The notes: generated by a model not told the origin, from the letters alone. DNA of 64,000 nt from Nocardia otitidiscaviarum NBRC 14405 (GCF_000308635.1 NZ_BAGD01000084.1:1-64000); one strand, 5' to 3'. Positions 33,533-42,320 are shown, numbered from the stretch's first letter. Numbers and translations are program-made.

Positions 33533-34141
33533 TCCGCGCCTCGCGCGCCCGTGGATGAGCGGTAGGTATATCTCGTCGACGATGTCGATGATCACCTGCT
33601 CGGACACCGTGGTGACGCCCCGGGTGACGAACTCGTTGCGCAGCAGCACCACGGCTGTCGTCGCCACCCTGGGGTGCAGGGCTTCCGGTGGCGCCTCGCC
33701 GCGCGTCACCGCGCGCTCCAGGACGGTCAGCCACATCCGCGATCCGGCATCCCCACCGTGTTCGCGCAACTGCGCCAGTAGTTCCGGCTCGTCGGCGGCG
33801 TGGGACAGCAGGCTGCGCAGGATATCGCCGAGGGGTGAGGCGAGGTGCCGGTTGGCGCGGCGCAGCAGTTCCAGAGCGTCGTCGCGCAGGTTTCCGGTAT
33901 CGGGGATCCGGGTTTCGGTGAGTGCCAGCTGCCGGTAGGCGGCGATGCCCAGCGCGGCGCGGTTGGGCCAGCGGCGGTAGATGGCGTTCTTGTTGGTGCC
34001 CGCCCGGGTAGCGACGGCGTCCATGGTCATGCCCGCGTAGCCGGAAGCGAGGAGTTCGTCGACGGCCGCTCGCAGGATGGCCTGTTCCAGTTCCGCTCCG
34101 CGCCGCCGCCGGGGGCGTTCTTCGACCTCAGTACTGTCCAT
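33524..34141 (-). CDS. TetR family regulator of the 34.2-37.1 kb genes
   Basis: 205 residues from ATG 34141 ('MDSTEVEERPRRRRG'). The helix-turn-helix is at about 20-65 ('TMDAVATRAGTNKNAIYRRW'), and the C-terminal part matches the TetR_C class with 'LRDDALELLRRANRHL'. An upstream start at 34180 would cross operator sequence. Divergent from a putative glycosidase-like gene with two matching palindromes between, so it most likely represses both. Confidence 0.87.
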   Translation of the reverse strand: MDSTEVEERPRRRRGAELEQAILRAAVDELLASGYAGMTMDAVATRAGTNKNAIYRRWPNRAALGIAAYRQLALTETRIPDTGNLRDDALELLRRANRHLASPLGDILRSLLSHAADEPELLAQLREHGGDAGSRMWLTVLERAVTRGEAPPEALHPRVATTAVVLLRNEFVTRGVTTVSEQVIIDIVDEIYLPLIHGRARRGPR

Positions 34142-34145
34142 TTGA

Positions 34146-34216
34146 GTACGGATCGTACCGAACAACCAACCTTGCGGCACACCGTCTGCGGAATATAAGG
34201 TACGTGTCGTACCTTA
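34146..34216. promoter_or_regulatory. Paired TetR operators GTACG-N3-CGTAC
   Basis: Two copies of the same dyad occur in the 90-bp divergent region. 34146-34158 reads GTACG-GAT-CGTAC. 34196-34216 is a perfect 21-bp palindrome with arms TAAGGTACG and CGTACCTTA around TGT. Their centres are 54 bases apart, about five helical turns, compatible with looping or one site per promoter. Confidence 0.8.
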
Positions 34217-34231
34217 AAGAACGGAGTGACC

Positions 34232-35254
34232 ATGCGCGCGATCGGCATCACCTACGACACCGGCTTCTTCCACCGCGGCCACTGCACGCACGAGCCCTTC
34301 ACCCCGGAGGGGGTGCGGGAGGATATGCGGGCGATTCGAGAGGAGCTGGGTTGCGATGCGGTGCGTGTGACCGGCGGCGACCGCCATCGCCTGCGACTGG
34401 CCGCGCGCTGCGCCGCCGACGCCGGGTTGGAGGTCTGGCTCTGCCCGTTCACCAATGAGGTCGCCGCCGACGATCTGCTCGAATTCCTCGGCGACTGCGC
34501 CGATTACGCCGAGAGCCTGCGATCGGAGGGCGCGCGGGTGGTGCTGGCTCTGGGGTCCGAACTCAGCCTGTTCGTCCCCGGTTTCCTTCCCGGTGACACC
34601 TTCACCGAGCGCGCCGCCCTGCTATCCACCCCACGACTGGCCGAATTGCTCCCCGAACTCTCCGCCCGGATCAACGCATTCCTGATGCGCGCCGTGGCGG
34701 TGGCGCGACGGTCCTTCACCGGCCCCCTCACCTACTGCTCGCTCCCGTTCGAAGGTGTGGATTGGACACCTTTCGACTATGTCGCCACCGACGCCGGATA
34801 CCGTTCCGCCGAACTGGCCGACGGCTACCGCGCCCGCATCCGCGCCGCGGCCACCGGACCCACACCGCTGGCGATCACCGAATTCGGTTGTGCCACTTAC
34901 CGTGGCGCGCCCGATGCCGGACCGCGCGGCGGCGATATCGTCATGTGGGATCCGGAAACCGCCCATCCCCTGGCACTCGACGGCGACCACACGCGTGATG
35001 AAGCCGGCCAGGCCGCACACCTTCTGGAGTTGCTCGACATCTTCGATGCCGAGGGTGTGGACATCGCGTTCTGGTACACGTTCGCGTCATACCATCTGCC
35101 CCACCGCGACGATCCCCGCACCGACCTGGACCTGGCCAGCAACGGTGTGGTGAAGGTGCACGACCCGGCGCGGCGCACCTCGGCCCGGCGCTGGGAACCC
35201 AAGGCGGCGTTCGCGGCCCTCGCCCGGCGAACTTCGGGTACAACGGCATCATGA
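34232..35254 (+). CDS. TIM-barrel glycoside-hydrolase-like protein of unknown function
   Basis: 340 residues from ATG 34232, with GGAG five bases upstream. The sequence looks like a TIM barrel of the glycosidase superfamily: 'RAIGITYDTGF' at the start, 'CDAVRVTGGD' near 41-50, 'VLALGSELSLF' with a candidate acid Glu near 108, and 'LAITEFGCATY' with a candidate nucleophile Glu near 215. Similar actinobacterial proteins are sometimes labelled abortive-infection proteins, without evidence that I know. No signal peptide, so it is cytoplasmic. Overlaps the next gene by four bases (ATGA). Confidence 0.7.
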   Translation: MRAIGITYDTGFFHRGHCTHEPFTPEGVREDMRAIREELGCDAVRVTGGDRHRLRLAARCAADAGLEVWLCPFTNEVAADDLLEFLGDCADYAESLRSEGARVVLALGSELSLFVPGFLPGDTFTERAALLSTPRLAELLPELSARINAFLMRAVAVARRSFTGPLTYCSLPFEGVDWTPFDYVATDAGYRSAELADGYRARIRAAATGPTPLAITEFGCATYRGAPDAGPRGGDIVMWDPETAHPLALDGDHTRDEAGQAAHLLELLDIFDAEGVDIAFWYTFASYHLPHRDDPRTDLDLASNGVVKVHDPARRTSARRWEPKAAFAALARRTSGTTAS

Positions 35255-36066
35255 CCGAGCACACCGCCGGGCCGTCGTTCCACGCCGATCGGATCGGGGA
35301 CGACGAGCAGCAGGAATTTCTCGTGGAGGTTCTCGACGCGCAGGCCGCGCTGCCGGGGGTGCGGCGGTTACGGGAGTGGACCAGGGCTGCCCTGCGGATC
35401 GCGGCCGGGGATCGGGCCCTGGATATCGGATCGGGGACCGGGTCGGAGGTGCTGGCCATGGCGCGGCTGGCGGGGCCCGGCGGCGCGGCCGTCGGGGTGG
35501 ATCCGAATCCCGGCATGCTGGCGGAAGCGCGGGCGCGGGCCGCGGCGGCGGGGATCGCGGCGGAGTTCGTCGAGGGCAGCGGGTATGCGCTGCCGTTTCC
35601 CGACGACAGCTTCGATGCCGTGCGATGCGAGCGGGTCTTCCAGCATCTCGACCATCCGGAGCGGGCCACCGCGGAGATCGCCCGGGTGCTGCGCCCCGGC
35701 GGCCGGGTGGCCCTGGTCGACAGTGACTGGTCGACCGCCATCATCCACCCGGGTGATCCGGATGTCGTTGCGGCACTGCTGGAGTCATGGCTTTCCCACA
35801 CCGCGAACCGCCATTCCGGCCGCCGCCTGCCCGGACTGCTCACCGCGGCGGGCCTGACCGTCGACGACATCGGGGCCGATGCCGTGGTCTGGGACCGCTC
35901 CTTCATCGACACCATGCTGACCGCGGGCCTGGACCAGGCCGTGGCCGCCGGTGCCGTCACCCTCGACCAGCGCGACCGTTTCCTGTCCGACCTCACCCGC
36001 GGCGCCGAGGTGGGCGATTACCACTGCTCGGTGACCATGTTCGCGGTGGTTGCCCACCTGCCCTGA
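35251..36066 (+). CDS. SAM-dependent methyltransferase
   Basis: 271 residues of class I (Methyltransf_11-like). Motif I is 'LDIGSGTGSEVL' (about 49-60), the acidic end of strand 2 is 'GVDPNPGML', and 'LPFPDDSFDAVRCERVFQHL' and 'VLRPGGRVALVD' follow in order. The substrate is unknown; the closest style is ubiquinone/menaquinone-type or antibiotic methylases. Translationally coupled to the TIM-barrel gene, so probably the same pathway. Confidence 0.87.
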   Translation: MTEHTAGPSFHADRIGDDEQQEFLVEVLDAQAALPGVRRLREWTRAALRIAAGDRALDIGSGTGSEVLAMARLAGPGGAAVGVDPNPGMLAEARARAAAAGIAAEFVEGSGYALPFPDDSFDAVRCERVFQHLDHPERATAEIARVLRPGGRVALVDSDWSTAIIHPGDPDVVAALLESWLSHTANRHSGRRLPGLLTAAGLTVDDIGADAVVWDRSFIDTMLTAGLDQAVAAGAVTLDQRDRFLSDLTRGAEVGDYHCSVTMFAVVAHLP

Positions 36067-36107
36067 CGCCCGAGCACCCACCGGAACGAGCGGATACAGT
36101 CGCTGCC

Positions 36108-37139
36108 GTGCGATGGCAGCGGAAACGGTCGAATGCGGATGCGGCCCTGGGCTACTACCGGCGCGGGATGGCTCGGGTCCGGGATGCGGGATTCCTCGAG
36201 AAACAGGCCGAGATCGACGGATACCGAATCAACTACGCCGAGGGTCCCGCCGCCGGGCGACCACTGCTGTTGATCCACGGACAGGGCTCCCGTTGGCAGG
36301 ACTACCAACGGGTGCTGCCGGAACTCGCCGAGCACCACCATGTGTACGTCATCGATGTCCCCGGTCACGGCGGTTCGGCGCGACTGCCCGCCGACGAGTA
36401 CACCAATGCCGGTGTCGGCGCCCGGATCGCCCGGTTCATCGAGGAGATCATCGGCGCACCCGCGCTCGTCTCGGGCCATTCCTCCGGGGGACTGCTCACC
36501 ACCTGGCTGGCCGCCGAGCGGCCGGACCTGGTGCGCGGCGTGGTGCTGGAGGACCCGCCGTACTACTCGTCGATCATGCCCCGGGCGGCGCTGACCACCG
36601 GCGGAGATATGGCCCGGGTGACCTACGAATTCCTGACCCAGGACAGCGAGCGCGACTTCACCCGCTACTACGTCGAGCGCAGTCGCATATTCTCGTTCTT
36701 CGGTCCGCTCGCCGGACCGATCACCCGGTATTGTGTCCGCTACCTCCGCAACCGTCCCGGCCGGCCCCTGGAGGTCTTCTTCCTGCCCCCGGTTCTGAAC
36801 ATCTACTTCCGTGGTATCGCCGACTACGATCCGGTATTCGGCGCGGCCTGGTACGACAACTCCTGGTACCGCGGATTCGACACCGATGCGAGCCTGTCCG
36901 CGATCACCGCACCGGCCGTGCTGATCCACACCAATTACTGGTTCCGCCACCGCAAGTCCTACTACGACAAGCATGGTGTGCTCATGGCGGCCATGGATGA
37001 CAAGGATGTCGCCAGGACGCTGAGCCACCTACCCGCCGCGACACTGGTCGAGGTCGACTCGGGCCACAATGTTCATTTCGAGCGACCTGCGGTATTCCTC
37101 GGCGCGGTCGGCGATCTCGCGACCGCGCTCGAGAGTTGA
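36108..37139 (+). CDS. Alpha/beta hydrolase
   Basis: 343 residues from GTG 36108 (ATG 36168 is a possible shorter start). The oxyanion segment is 'LLLIHGQGSRW', the nucleophile elbow 'SGHSSGGLL' carries the Ser, and the catalytic His is in 'VDSGHNVHFERP'. A variable cap of about 100 residues is rich in Tyr/Phe/Arg. It follows the methyltransferase by 41 bases in the same direction and may share its promoter. The substrate is unknown (ester, epoxide or haloalkane). Confidence 0.85.
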   Translation: MRWQRKRSNADAALGYYRRGMARVRDAGFLEKQAEIDGYRINYAEGPAAGRPLLLIHGQGSRWQDYQRVLPELAEHHHVYVIDVPGHGGSARLPADEYTNAGVGARIARFIEEIIGAPALVSGHSSGGLLTTWLAAERPDLVRGVVLEDPPYYSSIMPRAALTTGGDMARVTYEFLTQDSERDFTRYYVERSRIFSFFGPLAGPITRYCVRYLRNRPGRPLEVFFLPPVLNIYFRGIADYDPVFGAAWYDNSWYRGFDTDASLSAITAPAVLIHTNYWFRHRKSYYDKHGVLMAAMDDKDVARTLSHLPAATLVEVDSGHNVHFERPAVFLGAVGDLATALES

Positions 37140-37159
37140 CTTTTGCGATAGGCAATGCC

Positions 37160-37597
37160 CTAACCCGGATGCACCTGCCGGTGCGTGTTGTGGAAGTGCG
37201 CGAACCGCCATGTACCGTTCGCGCGCACCGCGATTCGGGTCTGGATCGACTCTTCGGCGGCGTGCACGCCGGGTGGGGACGGGCGCGGGGTGATGGTGAC
37301 CATGACGGCGAGGTCGGGGACGGGGAAGTCGATGGTGAGTGTGGTGGGCTCCGACATGCGGGTGCCACGCATGAAACCGTCGAATCCCTGCTGCATGACG
37401 GTCGCGAGTTCGGCACGGCCGCAGATGTATTCGCCGAGCACGGAGATGAACACGGCGTCGTCGGTGAACGTCCCCGCGAAGGCGGTGCCGTCCCCGGCCG
37501 CCCAGGCGTCCATCTGGGCGTGCAGGAGGTCGAGCACGGCGGCGCGCGCGGCCACGGTGTCGGTGTCGGTGGGTGTTGCGTCGGTGGGTGTCGTCAT
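37160..37597 (-). CDS. SnoaL-like / SgcJ-EcaC family protein
   Basis: 145 residues from ATG 37597, a single cone-shaped NTF2-like domain. 'LLHAQMDAWAAGDGTAFAG' and 'DDAVFISVLGEYICGR' are typical of the SgcJ/EcaC oxidoreductase-like group, and 'WRFAHFHNTHRQ' is the final strand. The family includes small isomerases and proteins of unclear activity. It is divergent from an XRE gene with a palindrome between, suggesting control by that regulator. Confidence 0.8.
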   Translation of the reverse strand: MTTPTDATPTDTDTVAARAAVLDLLHAQMDAWAAGDGTAFAGTFTDDAVFISVLGEYICGRAELATVMQQGFDGFMRGTRMSEPTTLTIDFPVPDLAVMVTITPRPSPPGVHAAEESIQTRIAVRANGTWRFAHFHNTHRQVHPG

Positions 37598-37632
37598 GAC
37601 CGTCACGCTGCCAGCGGTCGGGTCATGCGCTC

Positions 37633-37649
37633 AATGACCTCACAGGTCA
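37633..37649. promoter_or_regulatory. Palindrome between SnoaL-like and XRE genes
   Basis: ATGACCT-CAC-AGGTCAT at 37633-37649, a perfect 7-3-7 dyad in the 88-bp divergent region. It is 36 bases upstream of the SnoaL-like start and 36 bases upstream of the XRE start, that is, exactly central. A good candidate for the binding site of the adjacent XRE protein. Confidence 0.7.
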
Positions 37650-37685
37650 TCGCGGACCGCATCCGCGCCCGGTTAGCCTGGTCGC

Positions 37686-38516
37686 GTGACCCGTCCCGCG
37701 CAGCACTCCCCGGTCGGCACGCTACTGCGGGAGTGGCGGCAGCGACGGCGACTGAGCCAGCTGGACCTGGCGCTCGCCGCGGGCTCCTCCGCGCGGCATC
37801 TGTCCTGTATCGAGACCGGCCGGGCACGCCCCAGTCGGGCCATGGTGCTCACCCTGTGCGAGGCACTGGACGTCCCACTGCGCGAACGCAATACGGTGCT
37901 GCTGGCGGGCGGTTTCGCTCCCGAGTACCGGGAGCGCGATCTCGGGGACGCGGATATGGCCGCCGCGCGGGCGGCCCTGTCGGCCGTGCTGACCGCCCAC
38001 GAGCCGTATCCGGCCGTCGCGGTGGACCGCTATTGGAATGTGGTCGCCACCAATCGCACCATGGGCCTGTTCGAGGACGAGATTCCCGCCCACCTGGCCG
38101 CCGAGCCATTGAACGTGTACCGACTCGCCCTGTATCCCGGCGACCCGTCCACCGCCTACATGGTGAACTACGCACAGGTCCGGGAGTACCTGCTGGACCG
38201 GTTGCTGCGGCAGGTCCGCGCGACGGGCGACCCGGCGCTGCGCGACCTCTACGACGAGGTGTCCGCCTACCCGATGCAGCCCGAGGACGAATCCGACAGC
38301 GCCGCACTGCCTTCGAGCCCGTTCTCGGTACCGCTGCGCATTCGCACCCCGCACGGCGAACTGCGCCTGTTCAGCACCATGGTCACCTTCGGCGCGCCCG
38401 CCGACGTGACACTCGCCGAACTGGCCGTCGAATTGTTCTATCCCCTCGACGATGCCACCGCGGTGGCACTGCGCGCGCTGGCCGAGCCCCGGGTCGAAGC
38501 AGACCGGCGCGGCTGA
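37686..38516 (+). CDS. XRE regulator with MmyB-like ligand domain
   Basis: 276 residues. The HTH is at about 10-65 ('QLDLALAAGSSARHLSCIE'), followed by the MmyB-type, PAS-like ligand-binding domain ('YPAVAVDRYWNVVATNRTM', 'FSTMVTFGAPADVTLAELAVE'). This class often controls a divergent oxidoreductase or NTF2-like gene, which fits the neighbour. Ligand unknown; some members bind fatty acids. Confidence 0.9.
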   Translation: MTRPAQHSPVGTLLREWRQRRRLSQLDLALAAGSSARHLSCIETGRARPSRAMVLTLCEALDVPLRERNTVLLAGGFAPEYRERDLGDADMAAARAALSAVLTAHEPYPAVAVDRYWNVVATNRTMGLFEDEIPAHLAAEPLNVYRLALYPGDPSTAYMVNYAQVREYLLDRLLRQVRATGDPALRDLYDEVSAYPMQPEDESDSAALPSSPFSVPLRIRTPHGELRLFSTMVTFGAPADVTLAELAVELFYPLDDATAVALRALAEPRVEADRRG

Positions 38517-38629
38517 CTTCCGGTGCCAACCTCCCCAGACCCGGCGGTTCGTGCGGCGGTTCCGGCGCACACTGGACAGCACGGGTGGGCGCTCGGCATG
38601 CGCACGACTCATGAAGGACGGTGAGTGGC

Positions 38630-39466
38630 ATGACCTCCGCCGAAGACCATCTCGCCACGGATCGTCTCGATGTACCGGAGGCACCGCCGCTCGACGCGGA
38701 CGACGCGATATCCGCCTTCGCCACGGCCGCGACGACGCACTGGAAATCCTGGGCGGCGGCCTACGAGGAGTGCCGAAAGGCGGGGATGAAGCGGGAGAAG
38801 CTGATGCGGGCCGCCGCGGACGCACTCTCGACGCCGGACACCACCCAGCAGGAGCGAATCAAGGACGACAAACTCGCCGTCTTCGATACCGCCTATCGCA
38901 CCCAGCGGGTCGGCCACAGCGATACGTACACCAAGCTGGGCTGGGCGTTGCGCACCACGTGGCGGGCGGCGACCGACAGCACGTCCTATTACGAGAACAC
39001 GCCGCAGCCCAGCGCGGGACGCATTCTGTCCTGGCAGAATCAGCGGTGCTCGGCGCGGGAGCCGTTGCGCAACTCGGACATCTACTATTTCCAGTACTAC
39101 CGCGCCTCCACCACGCACCCCCTGCCGCCGCTGCGCTACGTGCGCAGACAGCAGGCGTACGCGCGGACGACGCAGCCCGTCTACGACTACCTGCGCTACC
39201 TCCACGACCCCGCCGGGGACGGCGCCCTGCCCGCGGCCGTCTACCCGGCCGGTACGGCGAAGTACTACGCCCTGCTCGGCACCATGAACGGCACGGCCCC
39301 CGCGTTTCTGGTCGTCGACTGGGCTCGGGAGCTGGGCATCACGGGAATCTCCGCCATCGAGCTCGACGCCGCGCTCAACATGTACTTCCACTTCTCCCCC
39401 GCCGGGCCGGAGTCCGGGTCCACATCGTCGAGTTCGTCGTCGAGCAGTTCATCCGGTAGTTCGTAG
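38630..39466 (+). CDS. Hypothetical protein with poly-Ser C-terminus
   Basis: 278 residues from ATG 38630 (GTG 38621 is an alternative). No domain recognised. The N-terminal third is helical and charged; the middle is rich in Tyr ('SDIYYFQYYRASTTHPLPPL', 'AKYYALLG'); and the last 16 residues are nearly all Ser/Gly. It has no signal peptide and no membrane segment. Isolated between an XRE gene and a convergent MHYT gene. Confidence 0.75.
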   Translation: MTSAEDHLATDRLDVPEAPPLDADDAISAFATAATTHWKSWAAAYEECRKAGMKREKLMRAAADALSTPDTTQQERIKDDKLAVFDTAYRTQRVGHSDTYTKLGWALRTTWRAATDSTSYYENTPQPSAGRILSWQNQRCSAREPLRNSDIYYFQYYRASTTHPLPPLRYVRRQQAYARTTQPVYDYLRYLHDPAGDGALPAAVYPAGTAKYYALLGTMNGTAPAFLVVDWARELGITGISAIELDAALNMYFHFSPAGPESGSTSSSSSSSSSSGSS

Positions 39467-39484
39467 AACTCGACAACGGAGAAC

Positions 39485-40333
39485 TCAATAGCGGCGGTGC
39501 CGTGACCGCAACGACTGGGTGGGGAAGTCGTCGGCGGGATCGGCCACCGCGCCACCTCCGTCTCGGCTGGGCCAGAACCGACTCGCGCGCTGCCCGCGGA
39601 TCCGGCTCAGGTCGGGTTCGTCGATCTCGGTGATGCCCACCTGGAGCAGGGTCAGCATGGTCGCCATGCTGACGGCCACGATGAGCGGTGCGAGCAGTTG
39701 ACCCGCCTGCGCGCCCGACGGCGCGTGCACATGCTCGGCGACATGCGCGCTCATGGAGAACATTCCGGTGTAGTGCATTCCGGATACCGCCACCCCCATG
39801 ATGAGGGCCGCGCCGACCGTGGACCCGAACCCGCGCACGTGCAGGGTGAACCACAGTGCGGCGGTGGCGGCGACAATGGCGATCACCAGGGACAGCAGGA
39901 CGATCCAGGGGTCGTAGCGCACCACCGCGTCGGTCTTCATGGCGTACATGCCCGAGTAGTGCATGGCCCCCACCCCGAGCCCGGTGATCGCGCCGCCGGT
40001 GATCAGGGCGAACGCCTCGGCGTGCTGATGCACCACGATGGACAGTCCGACCCACACCACCCCCATGGCGACGGCGGCGCTGAACAGCGTGACCGGTACG
40101 TCGTAGCGAATGGTGGTGTCCCGCACCGAGAATCCGAGCATGGCGATGAAATGCATGACCCAGATGCCGGTGCCGCCGAGGGCGACGGCCCCGATGGCCA
40201 CCCACCCGCCGTGCCCACCCCGCGCGCGGGCCCGCACCATGCAGCGCAGCGCCAGCAACGAGCCGGTGACCGACATGACGTAGGCGAGGACCGGCGTCAG
40301 CCAGCCATAGGTGAATTGATCGATCTCCAGCAT
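39485..40333 (-). CDS. MHYT-domain membrane sensor protein
   Basis: 282 residues from ATG 40333, with seven predicted helices. Three MHYT-type motifs are visible: 'MHFIAM', 'MHYSGM' and 'MHYTGM', each near the outer face of a helix. This domain is proposed to bind copper and sense oxygen, CO or NO. In other bacteria it is fused to GGDEF/EAL or LytTR output domains. Here only a polar tail of about 50 residues follows, so it may work with a separate partner or act as a stand-alone sensor. Confidence 0.88.
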   Translation of the reverse strand: MLEIDQFTYGWLTPVLAYVMSVTGSLLALRCMVRARARGGHGGWVAIGAVALGGTGIWVMHFIAMLGFSVRDTTIRYDVPVTLFSAAVAMGVVWVGLSIVVHQHAEAFALITGGAITGLGVGAMHYSGMYAMKTDAVVRYDPWIVLLSLVIAIVAATAALWFTLHVRGFGSTVGAALIMGVAVSGMHYTGMFSMSAHVAEHVHAPSGAQAGQLLAPLIVAVSMATMLTLLQVGITEIDEPDLSRIRGQRASRFWPSRDGGGAVADPADDFPTQSLRSRHRRY

Positions 40334-40562
40334 GCGGACTCCTTGCCAGGATGCTTCATGTCGACAGTTCACCGGTGACTGGCTCGAAGGCTAGCGAGGA
40401 ATCAGCAGGTCGTAAATTTGCCGCAGCATAATCCGCGAAATGTTGCCGCGTTTGCTGGAGGGTATGCGCGCAGGTAGCGGGCGCGCGGCCGGGTCGAGCC
40501 GGGACGGCGGATTCCTGTCTCCCGGCCTTGACGTCAGCGCACGGCCCGCTACCGCCGGTGGC

Positions 40563-41462
40563 TTACCAGCCGCGCTCGGCGAGACGGTGCGGCTGCGGGA
40601 TCTCCTCCACGTTGATGCCGACCATGGCCTCACCCAGGCCACGCGACACCTTGGCGAGCACGTCCGGATCGTCGTAGAAGGTGGTGGCCTTGACGATGGC
40701 GGCGGCGCGCTGCTCCGGATTGCCGGACTTGAAGATGCCGGAACCGACGAACACGCCCTCGGCCCCGAGCTGCATCATCATGGCGGCGTCGGCAGGGGTG
40801 GCGATACCACCGGCGGTGAACAGCACCACCGGCAGCTTGCCGGTCTGGGCCACCTCGCGCACCAGCTCGTAGGGGGCCTGGAGCTCCTTGGCGGCGACGT
40901 ACAGCTCGTCCTCGGGCAGCGAGGTCAGGCGGCGGATCTCGTCGCGGATCTTGCGCATGTGGGTGGTGGCGTTGGAGACGTCACCGGTGCCCGCCTCACC
41001 CTTGGAGCGAATCATGGCCGCGCCCTCGGTGATTCGGCGCAGCGCCTCGCCCAGGTTGGTCGCACCGCAGACGAACGGCACGGTGAAGGCGAACTTGTCG
41101 ATGTGGTTGGAGTAGTCCGCCGGGGTCAGCACCTCGGACTCGTCGATATAGTCGACGCCGAGGGACTGCAGGATCTGGGCCTCCACGAAGTGGCCGATCC
41201 GGGCCTTGGCCATGACCGGGATGGAGACGGCGTTGATGATGCCGTCGATCATGTCCGGATCGCTCATGCGGGAGACGCCGCCCTGGGCGCGGATATCGGC
41301 GGGCACGCGCTCGAGCGCCATGACGGCGACGGCGCCCGCGTCCTCGGCGATCTTGGCCTGCTCCGGCGTGACGACATCCATGATCACACCGCCCTTCAGC
41401 ATCTCGGCCATGCCGCGCTTCACGCGGGCGGTGCCGATGGTGGTGGTGTCGGACGTGGTCAC
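40563..41462 (-). CDS. pdxS: Pyridoxal 5'-phosphate synthase lyase subunit PdxS
   Basis: Condenses ribose 5-phosphate, glyceraldehyde 3-phosphate and ammonia (from PdxT) to pyridoxal 5'-phosphate; 299 residues of a dodecameric TIM barrel. 'RVKRGMAEMLKGGVIMDV' and 'DIRAQGGVSRMSDPDMI' are the phosphate and Schiff-base regions; 'MAKARIGHFVEAQIL' and 'DYIDESEVLTPAD' follow. GTG 41462, with AGGAG seven bases upstream, is preferred over ATG 41480, which has no good site. Normally contiguous with pdxT; here it is separated by the accessory block. Confidence 0.96.
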   Translation of the reverse strand: MTTSDTTTIGTARVKRGMAEMLKGGVIMDVVTPEQAKIAEDAGAVAVMALERVPADIRAQGGVSRMSDPDMIDGIINAVSIPVMAKARIGHFVEAQILQSLGVDYIDESEVLTPADYSNHIDKFAFTVPFVCGATNLGEALRRITEGAAMIRSKGEAGTGDVSNATTHMRKIRDEIRRLTSLPEDELYVAAKELQAPYELVREVAQTGKLPVVLFTAGGIATPADAAMMMQLGAEGVFVGSGIFKSGNPEQRAAAIVKATTFYDDPDVLAKVSRGLGEAMVGINVEEIPQPHRLAERGW

Positions 41463-41611
41463 GGCAAACTCCTGTGTCATCTGGGCCTATCGGATCTCGC
41501 TCGGAATCGAACACCCCGATTCTAGGCCCCTCCCCCAGGCCACTAGATAGCCAGTTGAGTACGACTGGACCGCCTACCCGCCAGCCCAGTAGCGCAGATC
41601 ACGTTTACCGG

Positions 41612-42292
41612 CTATCCCGCCGCTACGGGCGGCAGCGGGGTCAACCGCAGCACCGACGGCATCCGGCGGGTCAGCATGCGCGGACCGGTGAACTCCAGGC
41701 GACCGGTGCGGATGGCATGGTCGATGGGCAGGCGACGCAGCCACACCTGGTACAGCGAACTCACGTCCGAGGTGATGGTCACATCCACCGCGAAACCGGG
41801 ATCGGTCACGCACACCGACGGCACGCCCGCCTCCACCACGATCCAGTAGCGGCGCGGATCATCGGTGAACCGCACGCCGAGCACCTGACGCTTACCCGGG
41901 AACGACGAGGTGTCCAGACGGGTGTGCATCCACCACACCAGCAGATCGGCATCGAGTTCCTCCGGCTGCGGCTCGCCGAAGGTCCAGCGCGCACCCCAGT
42001 GGCCGAGTCCGAACAGGATGGGTTCGAGGTCACGCCCGGCGGCGGTGAGCCGGTAGTGCTGTTCGGACTTCACGACCAGTCCGGAGCGTTCGAACTGCCG
42101 CAGCCGTTTGGCGAGCAGACTGCGCGACAGGCCGGGCAGCCCGCGGGCGAGATCGTTGAACCGGGTGGTGCCGGTGAGCAGATCGCGCAGGATGAGCAGC
42201 GACCAGCGTTCGCCGAGCACATCCAGGGCACGGGAAATCGGACAGTACTGGCCGTAGCTTTCACTGGGTGAGCCTTCGCCGGGTGCGTGCAT
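41612..42292 (-). CDS. HxlR family regulator with C-terminal sterol-carrier-like domain
   Basis: 226 residues. The winged helix is in the first 100 residues ('CPISRALDVLGERWSLLILR', 'LPGLSRSLLAKRLRQFE'), the HxlR hallmark. The C-terminal half ('DPGFAVDVTITSDVSSLYQVW') resembles the SCP2-like fold seen in longer actinobacterial members. The longer form usually responds to a small hydrophobic ligand; that is inference. It is divergent from the acyl-CoA dehydrogenase gene, 80 bases away. Confidence 0.87.
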   Translation of the reverse strand: MHAPGEGSPSESYGQYCPISRALDVLGERWSLLILRDLLTGTTRFNDLARGLPGLSRSLLAKRLRQFERSGLVVKSEQHYRLTAAGRDLEPILFGLGHWGARWTFGEPQPEELDADLLVWWMHTRLDTSSFPGKRQVLGVRFTDDPRRYWIVVEAGVPSVCVTDPGFAVDVTITSDVSSLYQVWLRRLPIDHAIRTGRLEFTGPRMLTRRMPSVLRLTPLPPVAAG

Positions 42293-42320
42293 GGAGACCT
42301 CGCCGGGGGTGCGATCGGGG

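Noticed and set aside
32816..40333. Genomic island or prophage between tesB and pdxS
   Set aside because: No integrase, transposase, tRNA, direct repeats or phage genes are visible, and composition looks like the flanks. It is kept only as an accessory block.
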